The position numbers and the translations under genes were made by a program. DNA of 64,000 nt. Origin: Centropus unirufus (Eukaryota; Chordata; Aves; Cuculiformes; Centropidae). A model generated the notes under the pieces. The model had not been told where the DNA came from. It did no database searches and worked only from the letters and a program-made list of their open reading frames with translations. Positions 52,001-63,830 of this stretch are shown in pieces. Every line of letters begins with the position of its first letter. Position 1 is the first letter of the stretch. Location of the stretch: the NCBI GenBank assembly GCA_013397695.1, contig VYZI01000029.1, positions 3,687,510-3,751,509 on the forward strand, read 5' to 3'.

Positions 52001-52951
52001 TGTCATTTACTGTATCTCCCCATCAGTGAATAACAACTGTCAGTGAACTGTTCAGGAAAGCCTTTATCTTTCTAGGAAAAGCCTTAAGGAGGCTTCTTTA
52101 TTTCCCATCCCCTCTTCTAATGAAAGAGCTTGGAAGCTGTAGAACTCTGGCTCTGTGTGCTCCTCAGTACAATTACTGCGTGTATTTTTCTGCTGCCCTT
52201 GGTAGCCACAAGGAGCATGGTTATACGAAGTTACAAAGACTGCTGGGTGGCAAGCATGACTTTTCTTGTTCCCCTGCATCCTTTGCTCACAGGGATGATG
52301 CTTGATAATTATCTCTTAAATGCCAGTGTGTTTTTATTTTTATCTAGCTGTGACAGACCAGTCTTCCAGCAGATTTTATTTCCCTCCTACACTCCTGCTA
52401 ACTTGTACATGAGGCTTCAGAAAAGCAGCTGAGAAGCCAAGCATGAAGCAGGGCTGATTTCGTATAAAGGCCCTCTCTTAATTAAATCAAAGCTTCAGGT
52501 TGTGTTACTGGTTACGAAGTGCAAATCCAAACATTGTTCTCTGACGAAGATATTTGCACAGTCATAATTTCTAGGGGGATCAGTGGACAAGTAACACTTC
52601 CTAAAAATGTGCTCTCTAGGGTGGACCCAGTCAGCACTTGCTCTGTGCTATCATTGCAGATAGTGATTAAGGACAGTTGTCTTACTGTGTTGAAAACTGA
52701 GGATGTCAGCTCATATCTAGTAGTTACCAAGCACTGAGTTAAAAGAAGGTTTGTCAGTCTTTGCTCTGCAGATGTGCGTAGGACAGAGATTTGCTCTGGA
52801 GCCCTGTGCTGCTTTATTGGGAGTTGAGCTGCAGATGGACGGTCCAGAGTGTGGGGAGCCCTGCCTGAAAGTTCTGCAATTTGCTCTTAGAAGTAAATAT
52901 TAGCATGTATTTCCTAAAACTCACTGAAAATGCTAGCCAGAAGAGATATCA

Positions 52952-53005
52952 CAAGAAATATCTTAGATGCCAATATCCAAGAAATATCCATAAACAAGAA
53001 ATATC
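52952..53005 (+). repeat. CAAGAAATATC repeated three times
   Basis: Exact copies lie at 52952-52962, 52978-52988 and 52995-53005. Spacings are 26 and 17, and flanking words such as ATATCCA also recur. Confidence 0.65.
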
Positions 53006-55559
53006 CATGATGCCTATAGGGATACAAACTCGACTGAAGCAAATTAATTAAGGACATCGAACAATTATTAGGAATAAATTTTTATTTGTACCGTATTTGG
53101 CAGTTCTAAAATCAGTAACTCTAAGCCAAATTATTCAAGATAATATTCACTTAACATAGCAGTGCCAATAAATTTGGTATGCAAATAAAGATAGTGAATT
53201 TTTTTAAGAACTCCTCCCTGCCCCTAGCCCATTTTGTACAGACATGAAGGAAAAAAATTGTCTATACAGTGTGGGGTTTTCTCACTTTCACAGGAAGTTG
53301 AAAAATTAATTTGGCCTTTCTAAAGGAAGAGATATCATTGAGCGCTCTGCTTTCTCACTGTAACGCAGTCACCACTTATTGGCGACACAAGGCTTTCTCA
53401 GTGTTTCAGCACAGGAATTTGTTCTTTCTGCCAATTCCCTATGAAATTATTTTTAAAACAAAGCATGTCACTGTCCTGATGGCATTTCAGTTTCCATACT
53501 CTGCGTCTCACTGAGAATTTGAGATTTCAGTTGTGCAGTGGATGCAGTTACTGGTTTTTTCATTGGTACCTGTCTAAATTGCATTGTGCCAACTGCACTG
53601 CCCTGAGATTGTCTCATGGTACCTTTTGCACACAAACAGCTTTTGTTTGGTCAACAGACTTCATCAGGGCTGCAATTTCTCTGGTGCGTGTAATGAATAA
53701 TGCAACAGAATAGTAGCACTGTGCTATATTTAGTGTTCATTAATGTACACGTTCCTTCTAATCCTTTTAAAAATACATTCTTGCAGCCTATTTGTACTCT
53801 GGTCTGAGCATATTGCAGTAGTTTTGATTTCAGAAATCCCTTTGTGGCACGAAATAAATTGAGCAGTAGGATCTTTCTGTGGTACGAAAGCTTCTCTTAG
53901 GCTCTTTGTTGTGGCTGGCGTCTCTGGCGTGAAGGGAGCAAGGCTTATATCTACCGGCTGTCTTGCTGCTGCTTCTGTTCGTTAGCGCTGGTATCGTAAA
54001 TCTAAGCCTTTGACACAGATTTTCTAAAAGAGCACATTTGACGTATGTTTCTTTGTCTGTAAACAGCCTGTTCGCTATATGAAGCTACAGTATCTCCTGC
54101 ACCTCACTTTTTCTTTATACCCAGGTGTCTTTTCAAACTTTCGTGAGTTATTACGCCTGTAATATTATGGTCGTGTAGGGCAAAAGAATTCCATTCCAAG
54201 TGATGGAATGATGCACAGTGTAATGTGGACGGACTCGCTGCATCCTTGAAACCCCCAACGTTCTATGAAACAGCTGAGTAAATGTAACAGAATTATGCAG
54301 GGAGGTAAATGCTTGGTCCATGGTAGCTGCTGTGAAAAGTGTTTCCATTCTCTCCTCATCCTGCCGGCAGAAGTGATGGACGGGGAAGCTGGCGTTATCA
54401 TCACTTGTGCAGGGTTCACATGCCAGTGAGGTTAACTGCCTGAGTGCAAAAGCTCGTGTGTCTGAATCTTCATTTCAAGCACTCCACAGAACCAGGGAAG
54501 ACGATGTTAATTAAACTTGATTGATACCTGAAGGCTTTAGACAAAGCCCCAAGGCCTAGAACTTGTTGGCTTTTGGCTTCTGTTAGTTTTAGGCTTATTT
54601 TATTACTTCTCAAGCAGCCATCGGAAATGTATGAAGCAGTCTGTGTGGTTTCTCTCCTCTACTTAACAATGAAGAGACTCTTCACCCTGTTTGATTTCTA
54701 AGATGATCCTGCAGTGACTCAGATTGAGTGTGTCTACTGTGTAGTGCCTAAGTGTTCATATCCCCCTTTTTTGCACAACTGTTGAGATACTGATATTTGT
54801 TGTTTAGATTCCAGTGCTTCTGTCCATTTTGATTGTATTTCATGTGAAGCATAGATAAAAATTCGCTAAAACTGATCCAAGCTGAAGTCCTATGTGTATA
54901 TTGTAAACCCAGTAGCCAAAGAGATTTTTTTCTCTGCTGGTAAAGGGCTGATATATTGCCTGAGAGCTCTCTGGGTCCTATGTTTCCTGGCATGTTGCAC
55001 TGTCATTTGCACTTTCTTACTTTGTAAATAAGAAAACAAGCTAACCAAGTTACAAGAAATAGATTAAGAAAGAGAATTAGTGATGGTGTTATAAAGTTGA
55101 TATAGACCAGTGCTACTAGAGGAATGGGTCACAGGTGTAAATTCTTGAGCATAATCTTTATGATGCATGATAATTTCATTTAATAGACTTATTAACTTTT
55201 TATAGTGTGGCTTATTTCATCAAGTTAAGTGCTTTGATTTTTATGACTGAATATCTTTAGGCTATTTCCCCTCCCATGCTCCCTTCCCCTCAATCTGCTA
55301 CATGGAATTAGGCAGTAGATGAACAGATAGGAGTTCATAATATCATGTAATAAAAATGTTTTCTTATATAAACGAATATTGCATATCAGTGAGGTCATTA
55401 TTATGCTATTTAGACCTTTATTGTATTAAACATATGAGAAAATTCAGAAGTGAGACAAACAACATAAACTGAAATTTCAGCTTCAATGAACATTCCAAAA
55501 CAATAAACAAATCAAGAGAAGAAAGTGAATTCTTCATATGCGTTGATAATAGTGAACAG

Positions 55560-55595
55560 TTTTTTATTATGTTTTAATCTTTTTTCTTTTTCCAG
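55560..55595 (+). other. ZDHHC14: Polypyrimidine tract and acceptor of intron 1
   Basis: T-rich sequence from about 55560 ends in TTTTTCTTTTTCCAG at 55581-55595. A TTTTAAT at about 55572-55578 is a reasonable branch-point region. The AG at 55594-55595 gives the correct frame with exon 1. Confidence 0.93.
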
Positions 55596-55756
55596 TTGTC
55601 CATACTTGTCAGAGAAGATTACACCTGCTATACCTGCAATTGGTGGGATTCTTTTCTTTTTCGTGATGGGGACCCTGCTGCGTACTAGTTTCAGTGATCC
55701 TGGTGTCCTCCCACGTGCAACACCAGACGAAGCAGCAGACCTAGAGAGACAAATAG
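55596..55756 (+). CDS. ZDHHC14: ZDHHC14 coding exon 2 (end of codon 84 to first base of codon 138)
   Basis: This 161-nt exon continues ZDHHC14. T at 55596 completes Asp84, then come Cys-Pro-Tyr (85-87), a short lumenal loop, and transmembrane segment 2 at about residues 93-112 (TPAIPAIGGILFFFVMGTLL). Cytosolic TSFSDPGVLPRATPDEAADL follows at residues 114-133. DPG (118-120) is the conserved motif that follows TM2 throughout DHHC palmitoyltransferases. The exon ends after ATA-G; the donor GTAACA at 55757 has C instead of G at +5, so it is weaker than that of exon 1. Exons 1 and 2 together give 137 residues, a little over a quarter of the family's roughly 490. The DHHC catalytic domain and TM3-4 are outside the window. 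Members of this group palmitoylate substrates at Golgi-type membranes; ZDHHC14 has been linked to PSD93 and Kv1 channels. Confidence 0.96.
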
Positions 55757-56985
55757 GTAACACGGAAGGTCTGTTGTCTCTTCGCTTTCCTCCCGAGGGT
55801 GCATGTGCTGTGTGAAGGCAGGGTGCTGCTCTGCTCATGGGAGGAGTTACTCCTACCTTGCCACAGGAGTTGTTCTGGAGTTTGTAATGTCTGGTGGCAC
55901 TGCAGTGTTTCCTGTGGAGCGATGATTGACCAAAGTTCTTCACCGAGAAAGATAGTATACAAAATTCTGGCCTTGGAGAGTCATTACTGTACGTGCTTCT
56001 CAGCAAGTATGGTAGAAGTCTGTGATAAACAAGAGAATACTTCCTAAAGTGTTTTTGGCAAGAAAGCTGGTATTGCAAAGGTTGTCCATCTTTTGAAGTA
56101 CTGTACCCTCAGAGTTTAACGGAATTTAATTACGTTGCTATTCATACTGTTAATGAGTCAGATAATTCTCTTTTAATATACGGTTTTGTTAGTTGATGCA
56201 GTCTTGTGAAGATATTTCTACAGTAACGATAAAATGTTACAATTTTTCATCTGTTTAAAGCCAGCTCAATTAAAGGACAGTGAAGTATATTTTAAACAAC
56301 TTAATTTATGAATAGAATTATTAACTAAAATTTAACTGTGGAATTTCTACAACTACAAATATGCTGAGTAGCTAAAATGTTTCCCAGATAAGAAAACACA
56401 TGAGTTTGCAGAGCTGCTTCATAAACAGTGATTTTGTTTACTTATTTTTTATTATTTTTTAGTGAATTGCTACAGCTTGGAAAGGCTACTATATCTGCTT
56501 TGACATGATAGTCGATGGAAATCCCATGTTCTGAAGCAATTTCAGAGGAATACTCAGTCATATAATTGAAAAGACAGATAACAGGTTTATGCAAGCACAG
56601 GAGAAACACCTTCAGGGTCCTTTTTGTTTAATACTATACCACAGTCTCAGGCTTTGTGTGATGCAACAAATCATTTGATGCAGTAGAAGCAAAGGAGGGC
56701 ACCAAATCTGCTGTTGCAGATGCTTCTGCACTATAGAGTGTGAATCTGAGGGGTTTACTTTTGACCAGGTTTTGTCTGGTTCTCTAGACTCTCTTCCACA
56801 AAGCATTGGGGAAAATGTTCGAGGGGCAAAGTCGTTGGTTTAGACTCCAACACCGTGTTACGGGGTAGAGTTCGTTTGATATGCACACGGTGCAGAATTT
56901 TCTGGCTTGGTTGCTTCAGAAAGCAGATGTAGCTTGTATGCACCAAAATCACGCTGAACCATGCTGATAAGTGGGAATGATGATC

Positions 56986-57075
56986 GTTTTCTTTCACCAG
57001 GTTTGAAAGATCCTGACCGTAGCTTTTATTCTGTGTTACATGTTAAAATAAAGAGTTGTCTGTGTTGTAAATAGC
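56986..57075 (+). terminator. Candidate intronic terminal exon and poly(A) site
   Basis: A pyrimidine-rich stretch and CACCAG end at 57000. From there the frame left by exon 2 (phase 1) stays open for 23 more codons after the junction Gly, to TAG at 57072-57074. AATAAA lies at 57047-57052 and is followed directly by GT-rich TTGTCTGTGTTGT (about 57056-57068), as in mammalian and avian poly(A) sites. If used, the product would be a short two-TM protein without the DHHC domain. The short open frame could be chance, and the GT-rich element sits close to the hexamer. Confidence 0.25.
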
Positions 57076-58349
57076 ATTTGGATTTGACTTCTGGATGGAA
57101 TGAACGCATTTGCAGCGCACTACATGCAGCAGCTGATTGTACTTACTCTGCATGCTCTTTGCATAGACTCGTGGCTTTTGGAACTGTAGGATCATATAAC
57201 AAGGTTGTTGAACTTTGTGGGAAGGAAGTCTTTTCTTGTGGATGTCTGAAGTTTGAGATGCCTAGTTCATTGAATTTTGTAGGCCTGGTATAGCTTTCTA
57301 AAAAACAGTGTATTCTGCTGACATTCACATCTCAGGGAAAAAAGCCTCCATTGCTTTTATACATTGTTTGGACTTAGTGTGCAGAGCCAGGAGCCAACTG
57401 TCATTGCCATGACAGGAAGGAGGTTGCATTTAGCCAGTCCAGACTTAGCTTTGGGCAAGGACCATACTGTATGTAACAGAAAGGGAAGAAAACTGTTGGA
57501 TCCTATATGACCCAGATAGCTCAATCATATGTGGGTGAATTTAAGTTCATAGACATTTCTTCTGTTTGCTTGCTTTCCAATGTGGCCCTCTGGATTATTT
57601 AAAAAGAAAGCCTTCAGTCAGCCTGCCCTTACACGCTATAAAGAGGTTAAATCAGAAATGGAAGAGTACTGTGAAGCCATATTCTCACTACACCCCGAAA
57701 CCCCTTAAAAATGGATTTGGAATGTGTTTATACTGAGGAACTGGAATTCACTTCAAGCACAATAGTTTCGTACTTACTTGTGTCATAGAAGAATTCCTAG
57801 TATTCACAGGATTCAGATATGTGAAAAACAGATGCCAAAGTTCAAATATATTATTGGGAAAGCAAACAAATTTCTTAGGAAGAATTATTTTAAAGCTTAT
57901 TTTTTAGCTTTTGCCATTGCTGTCACTGCAAACGTTTTTAGGGATCAAATACTACGTAATGTGCTGCACAGAAGTGTATAAGTTGCTATAATGTGTAATG
58001 AGGTTATTTTTGTAGCTGGGAAGGAAAGGAGGCGAGTGGGGTGAAAAGGCATCTCAGAACTACTTGGGGAAAAGTTATAATTTCCGACTCCTTTTTCTTT
58101 TCTGCCCTCATATCTTCTCAAAAAAAAAGCTATGATCCCTGTAGGAGTAACATGTGGGAAGAGGATGAAATTCAGGTAGGGATATTCCTTAAAGATGCCT
58201 AGAATGAATCCCTCTTTGTATCATAAAATTGTTTTCTGATTTGCGGGTAAAGAATTGTTCAAATGTTCGAGTTTTCCAGGAAGAGACATTTTGAAGTAGT
58301 TTTCCCTGTAACTTTTATTACTGTTGTAATTATTGTGATGGGCTTTGAG

Positions 58350-58399
58350 GGTTCTGTTTTGGTTTTGTTGTTTTTTGGTTTTTGGGTTGGTTTTTTTTT
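58350..58399 (+). repeat. T/G-rich low-complexity tract
   Basis: GGTTCTGTTTTGG, TTTTGTTG, T6GG and GGGTTGG followed by T9. One C interrupts an otherwise T/G-only stretch. Confidence 0.7.
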
Positions 58400-59493
58400 A
58401 AATGGAGTTTTTCTTCAGTTCTATTAATGCAATATTTGGGGATCAGTGGACATTCTTTGTTTCAATACTGGAGTTGTCAGTGAAATGTCTTATGAGTGGA
58501 AGGTAAATATATTAGATATTTGAAATTATAAGAGTGTATTTCTAATTGAATAACCTTCTATAAGACCTTCTATAGCACTTGAAGAACACCGATTTCTGTT
58601 AAACCTTTACACATCAAGTCCCAATCCCAGGACCTCTCCCAGCTGTTTCACTCTAGCAGTCCTAGCACCCCTATTTTTGTCTCTTGATTAAGCACAAGTA
58701 GTGTTAACATAATCTAAGCTGTTTTCCAAAGAGTAAAAGTAGATGTTTCATACCTAATGTGGGTTTATTACAGCTATTTAAAAAGGAAGTGATGCTGCTT
58801 TCTAAATAAAATAAGACATTAATGATACTTTTAAAAGTTTAAGTTAAGGAAAATAGGTGCATGTTAGTTCAAATTTCACCTTCATCAAATTTGGCATTTG
58901 AAGGCAGTTTAAAATGAGAGCTCAACAATTGTCACATCAGTAGTAAATTTTTTTTCAACTTATCACCTATTTCTACTGAACAACACGCATACCATCTCAC
59001 TTACATGCAGACAACCAACCCATTTGTGTTAGGTGGCCTTTTACCTTCTTAGAAAAGCAGCATTCAGTGGGACACTGGCCCCCCCACCTCTTCTGAAGAG
59101 GTACTCGGTAGGAAAAGGCTGGAGCACCATAGGAGGACTCTATGATAGTGTGTGTTGGTGAAGCGTATTTAAACTAGAACTGGGAGAGAGGAAGGCATTT
59201 GCATCTGAGCCTGTTGACCACCCATCTTTATTTCACTCATTGTATTAAACCCATTTTTGGCTAAAGATGATTTCAGTGTTGGTTAGAAGCAAGATATCCA
59301 GACAAATCGTTTGGCTTCTTACTGCCAGTGTTCTGCCTTGTTTCTGCTTTTCTGTAATGAGATAAGTATTGGTGATGGAGAGAATAATTTAATCCTACTA
59401 TAATGTGAGAGCATTGTAAGGAAAATCTGGAGCATAGCTGACTGTTTATGATGGCAAATATATTTGAGGGAAGTTATCCTAATTCTTAAATTT

Positions 59494-59515
59494 AAAGTTA
59501 AAGTAAAGTTAAAGT
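59494..59515 (+). repeat. 11-bp tandem duplication
   Basis: AAAGTTAAAGT is repeated exactly at 59494-59504 and 59505-59515. Confidence 0.8.
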
Positions 59516-61047
59516 AAGGGGATACTTACTGTTGCTTCTCTTTTCAGAGAACAGTTTGAGTGAAAAGTCATCAGTTTAGAAGAGAAAGACAGGAATGGTG
59601 TTATTAATTGTGCCAATGGTGGCTGATTGTTCAACTACAGAAAAATCATAGTCCTAACTTCTTGAACTGTTTGAAAATTAATGAAATAAAATATTCCTTT
59701 ACAGTGGGAGCTCTTTGCACCTGCATTTGAGAAATGAACAGAGAGTAGGGTAAGATGGTCAAAAGAAGAGTAGTATCCATGTAGGTGTTGTCCTATGTTC
59801 CTTGTCATCTGTGTAGGTACTTCCCCGTATCTATGTCTGTTTCTTTGACTTTCTTAAGTCCCTTAGGCAGAAAATGAATTTATAATCCATTAATGAAGCT
59901 GCTGCTGAAACTTACTTGCTGATTATCTACAGTAATAATGTTGGTGCAGTTGAGGAAAAAAAATTTCAGGGCAAAAACCTAGTATAGCCTGTTCTTCTTA
60001 TGTAAAACAGATGGGCTTTCTAATGGAAATTTACCTTTTCAGTAATTACATATAAAGATTATGACGGTGATGGTCTGCTAAATGATACTGCGAGTTATTG
60101 AAGAGTAGATAGTAGAATTGAGTTACCTTGCTCTGACAAATATTTTTACCCCTATATCCAGCTACTCGGTGAAATCTCGAGTGTTCTCTAAGTCACGTTT
60201 TGCATATTCTTTTGTTAAAGGATTTCCCCCAGTTTAACCACAGAAAATGAATTCCTCAGTTTTTAAATCCAGTACCCATATCAGCAATACTTAATTTTAT
60301 CCATGGTTTTGAAATAGACATGGTATAATAGTCAGTTCAGAGTTTTTGTGGTGTGCAATTTAATTCTCTGCTCTTATAGAGTGACTGATATGTAAGCAGG
60401 CTACAAATATTAACTGGTTCTGTTCTTGACTCCGTTTGGAGGATGAGGTGTTTTGAATGTTTGCCAATTGACATAGGAAGAAGCTTAGATGCATTATTTT
60501 CATAAGCCAGTGGCTGTAAAGACAAAAAAGCCTTAAATGGAGTAGCAAGTTCTTTGATTTTTGAAGACCTAGGCAGGTAAGGCAGAATGCAGCACTGTAA
60601 GAGCATACTTCTTGTAATTAGCGCCTCAAAACAAAGAAACCAATGTTCCTTTACTGAAAGAGTAACTGATGGAAAATAATAAGTGAGTGTGCTAAAGTTT
60701 GACTGTAAGAGAGCTCTTGATACTGTCCTCCGTAAGATTCTTTCTGTGTAAGTTTTGTAAATACAATCTAGATGAAATAACTACAGAACCAATGTGTAAC
60801 TTTCTGGAAAGGCACTCCACTGGCAAATGGTAATTGATCAAGCAGGACCTAGCAGAGACTGAATGTGGTATTGTGGGCTCAAGAAAAATGCAGTATGCCC
60901 AACTCTGAAGTTGATGCTGAGCTGGGAGAAACTGCAAGCGTTCTGCTTGGTGATGTTTTCTTTTTTTAATACTCTAGTCATAGCAAATTTAGGAAACGAA
61001 TGCAAAATGCATGATTACAAATGAAAATCAAATACTGACAAAAAGTG

Positions 61048-61134
61048 GGCTGAGTCAGGATTGGTACATTAAAGGGGAGGTTGAGTATTAACAGGCTGAG
61101 TCAGCGTTGTGATATGATAACAAAAGGGGAGGTT
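61048..61134 (+). promoter_or_regulatory. Paired MARE/AP-1-like sites with GATA and G-rich motifs
   Basis: GGCTGAGTCAG occurs at 61048-61058 and 61094-61104. Each holds the AP-1 core TGAGTCA, and the second lies in the 11-bp palindrome GCTGAGTCAGC, the centre of a Maf recognition element. AAAGGGGAGGTT also occurs twice (61071-61082 and 61123-61134), so a two-motif module is duplicated with a 46-52 nt period. TGATAA, a GATA-factor site, sits at about 61115-61120. NF-E2/small-Maf, GATA and G-rich factor sites in this arrangement occur in erythroid enhancers. Function here is inference. Confidence 0.4.
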
Positions 61135-61762
61135 CCTTTTTGGGGTGCATTAGAAGAAAAGTGACATTCTGCAATACCTAGTGAGGATGAGGCCTTGGCT
61201 CACTGTCCACTTTTTGACGCCATGTGTGGAAACTCTAGAGGAAGGCAGCAAAACGGAGAAGTCTACAAAGCACGACCTGCGAGGAGATATTTAAGAAATA
61301 CATGGTTTTGGTCTGAGACAGGGAAGGTTTTAAAACACTTGAGCATTTTTTTCATATAACATAATAGAACAAAAGCAACGAGATGCATGAGGCTTGTATA
61401 ATGCAAAATCATTGAAGATAATATAGGCTTATTGGCTATAATTTCGGTTAAATGCAGCAGAACCTCTTTTCCTGAATGGGAAATTAAACTTGTTGACGTT
61501 GCATTTTTACTTTGATTATAACTTCCATGAAAATCAAAAAGCTTTTTTTCCCAAGACAACCCCAGTGGTAGTTACATCCTTTCCATGGTGCATAAAACCA
61601 TGGGTTCTGCAATCACACAGTATACTATATTGAGAAGGGCTGTTGTTTCTATGGGAACATGAAAACGATGAGCAGCCTTATTTTGTAACCTCTTTGTGGT
61701 TGTGATATTTGTCTCTGGTAGGGAGCTTTGTGTGAAGTCAGCTCAAGTGGAAAACGTTTACA

Positions 61763-61818
61763 GGATAAACTCCTATATATGAAGTTTATCCAAGGATAAC
61801 CCTGGATAAGTTTATCAA
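61763..61818. repeat. GATAA-type inverted repeats
   Basis: GGATAAACT (61763-61771) pairs perfectly with AGTTTATCC (61783-61791) across an 11-nt loop. A second small inverted repeat, GATAA-GT-TTATC, follows within 61804-61816, and GGATAACC lies between. Several GATA-factor-like words are therefore packed into about 55 bp. Confidence 0.5.
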
Positions 61819-63813
61819 AGGCTAACCAAACACAAGAGGGTTTTCACAGATGGGAAAGTGTTTGTTAGATGTATAGAAGGTCAACAATTATTCCACAATA
61901 TCACTTTTTGCATTGGATAGGTGATGTGGATAGAGAGATAGTCATGGTAATTTATCCTTCCAACCTTAAAAAGGCTCACCTGTAGTAAGGAGATGCTTTG
62001 GATATTTTCAGGGTATCTGTCTTAACTTATATATATTTTTCCGAACTTATATGGCAGAATCAGCTCAGGACAGTTCAGTTTTTGCTGCCTGTCTTTTGCC
62101 TTATCAAATGCCCTGAACTCAGTATATACTATTAGGTACATCAGCCCACCCTGTCTGGCTGGTTGGTTTTGTCCTTGCTTTCTAATTTTCATTGCTGCTC
62201 AAGACTACATTTGAGACTTCTCCACAGGTCCCTGCTTGTCTTTAATTTCTTTTGAAATGCACAGTTTGGTTTCCTTAGAGCCTTTTAAAATTAAACCTGT
62301 GCCACAGCACAAGCATTTCATAGAATCGACAATAGTCTGAACAAATACATAGCACTTGTGGGTACAACGTGGGTATGTGTTGCTTTCTCTCCAAAGGTGG
62401 GATACCAGCTTGCTAGGCTAACAATCATACCCGATATTGGATGCTTTAAAGTTAATTTAATGGAAGTACTTCGTGCATTGGGTCTTCCAGAAAGCTTTTA
62501 CTCCCTATGCTTCTTGCCCCCAACAAATCACTAAATATTACATTTCATTCTGGAGGTGAAAAATACCTTTCTCAAAGTTGTAGACTTTAAGATGATGCTA
62601 TTCTGCTCTTCAGAAAATAACACATAGGTTTTTCCTGAAGTTGTGGCAGTAAGTCTTTTATCCAAATCTAGGAGCAATATTTGGTTGGTATTTATTTGGT
62701 TGGTTGACTCTCAGATGAACAATTACGTGAAGAATGCAGGTAGCAGCTGTTGGTTTCAGTCTGAGCCAGGTTCCCAGCATTGTTGGTCCCTGAGGTTACT
62801 GCGGCCTCTTGTAGCCCACTGTTTTTAAGCATGTAGCTTAGATATACGTGATTAAACACAAAGACATTTCTTACAGGAGATTTGCATTTTTGCATGGTTT
62901 ATATTGGCGGTGTTATAGGCCATACCTAAAGGTGTTTTCCCATTGGGTTATCTGTTTTTCTTGGCAGGAAACATCACAACTACTTCAAATTACTACTCTT
63001 TAATGATTTTGTTTGAAGTTTGAAACTGTGTCCCTTTAAGGTTGATGACAAACCTTGCATGATATGATTGTTGTAAAGACAATGTGGAGAGACCTTCTGG
63101 ACTGTCCTGAGAATTTAGGAAAATTGACCAGAAAAGCAAATGCATGACTGAGTGAGAGAATCTTGATGAGATATAGACATATATACAAAATTCCAGCCTC
63201 AGTGTCTCATCTAAACAGCACCTCCCATTGGTTTTCAGCATAATAATTGGAGAGTCCTAAGCGGAGTTCGTTGTCACACAGGACTGTGCTCTATCTCCAT
63301 TAAGTACTTGATGTGACTTTCATGCAGGGGTTCAGGTATCTTGGTTCTGCAAGGATGTGACTTGTGTGCTTTGGGGCTTTTGCAATAGGGTAATAAAAAT
63401 GCTGGAGCCCCACCTAGTGCATGAACATTTAATGCTGACAGAGAAGTTCCATGTCAGAGCAGGGAGGATCGAAGGCGATCCCAGTAGTGGGAACGTTTTA
63501 CCCTTTTTGTAAAATCACTTGCATTACTACATCAGTAATTAATTGGAAGGGGAAAGTGTAAAACGTAGTGGTCAAATGGAGGTTCATCAGCGGAAGGGGA
63601 TTCTGGAAAGCCTCATCTTACGCCTTCAAGGGACTGCTTATATTGAAAGATTTAACTGTCTTAGAACCCAGGTATGAACAGTCCAGTTGAAATCTAATTA
63701 TATTCTAAAAAAAATCACCATGAGACCAGGACATGTTTAGCACACTTTAGTTAGAAAAATCTGATTAAATCCAAGCAGACTTATCCTTGCCCTCTTGCGT
63801 GTTTCCAGGGGGG

Positions 63814-63830
63814 AAAAAAAAAAAAAAAAA
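63814..63830 (+). repeat. A17 homopolymer
   Basis: An uninterrupted A run after GGGGGG. No poly(A) signal or retrocopy body is recognisable just upstream on +. Confidence 0.7.

Larger units (their letters stand above)
46256..55559. other. Intron 1 segment: unique AT-rich DNA up to the exon 2 acceptor
   Basis: No gene or clear transposon is seen in 9.3 kb. Small direct repeats occur at 48612-48666 (CATAACAGGAAA twice), 51943-52000 (23-mer twice) and 52952-53005 (CAAGAAATATC three times), and a T14 run at 50096-50109. Confidence 0.6.
936..55595 (+). other. ZDHHC14: ZDHHC14 intron 1 (about 54.7 kb, phase 2)
   Basis: The intron runs from GTAAGT at 936 to a pyrimidine-rich tract and CAG at 55593-55595. 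It accounts for most of the window. A long first intron fits this gene, which is also very long in mammals. No other exon on either strand is convincing inside it. Its contents are CR1 fragments, T/G-rich tracts, short microsatellites, a possible minus-strand retrocopy and small repeats, listed separately. Confidence 0.93.

Noticed and set aside
55512..56078. 188-codon minus-strand open frame, the longest in the window
   Set aside because: It lies antisense to ZDHHC14 exon 2 and is a shadow of that coding sequence plus GC-richer flank; the translation has no recognisable domain.
61263..61559. 98-codon minus-strand frame starting MSWEKKLFDF
   Set aside because: Superficially protein-like but no recognisable family, tail or splice sites.
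63814..63830. A17 run as the tail of a sense-strand retrocopy
   Set aside because: No poly(A) signal or coding-like sequence lies just upstream on the + strand; it is best read as a homopolymer.
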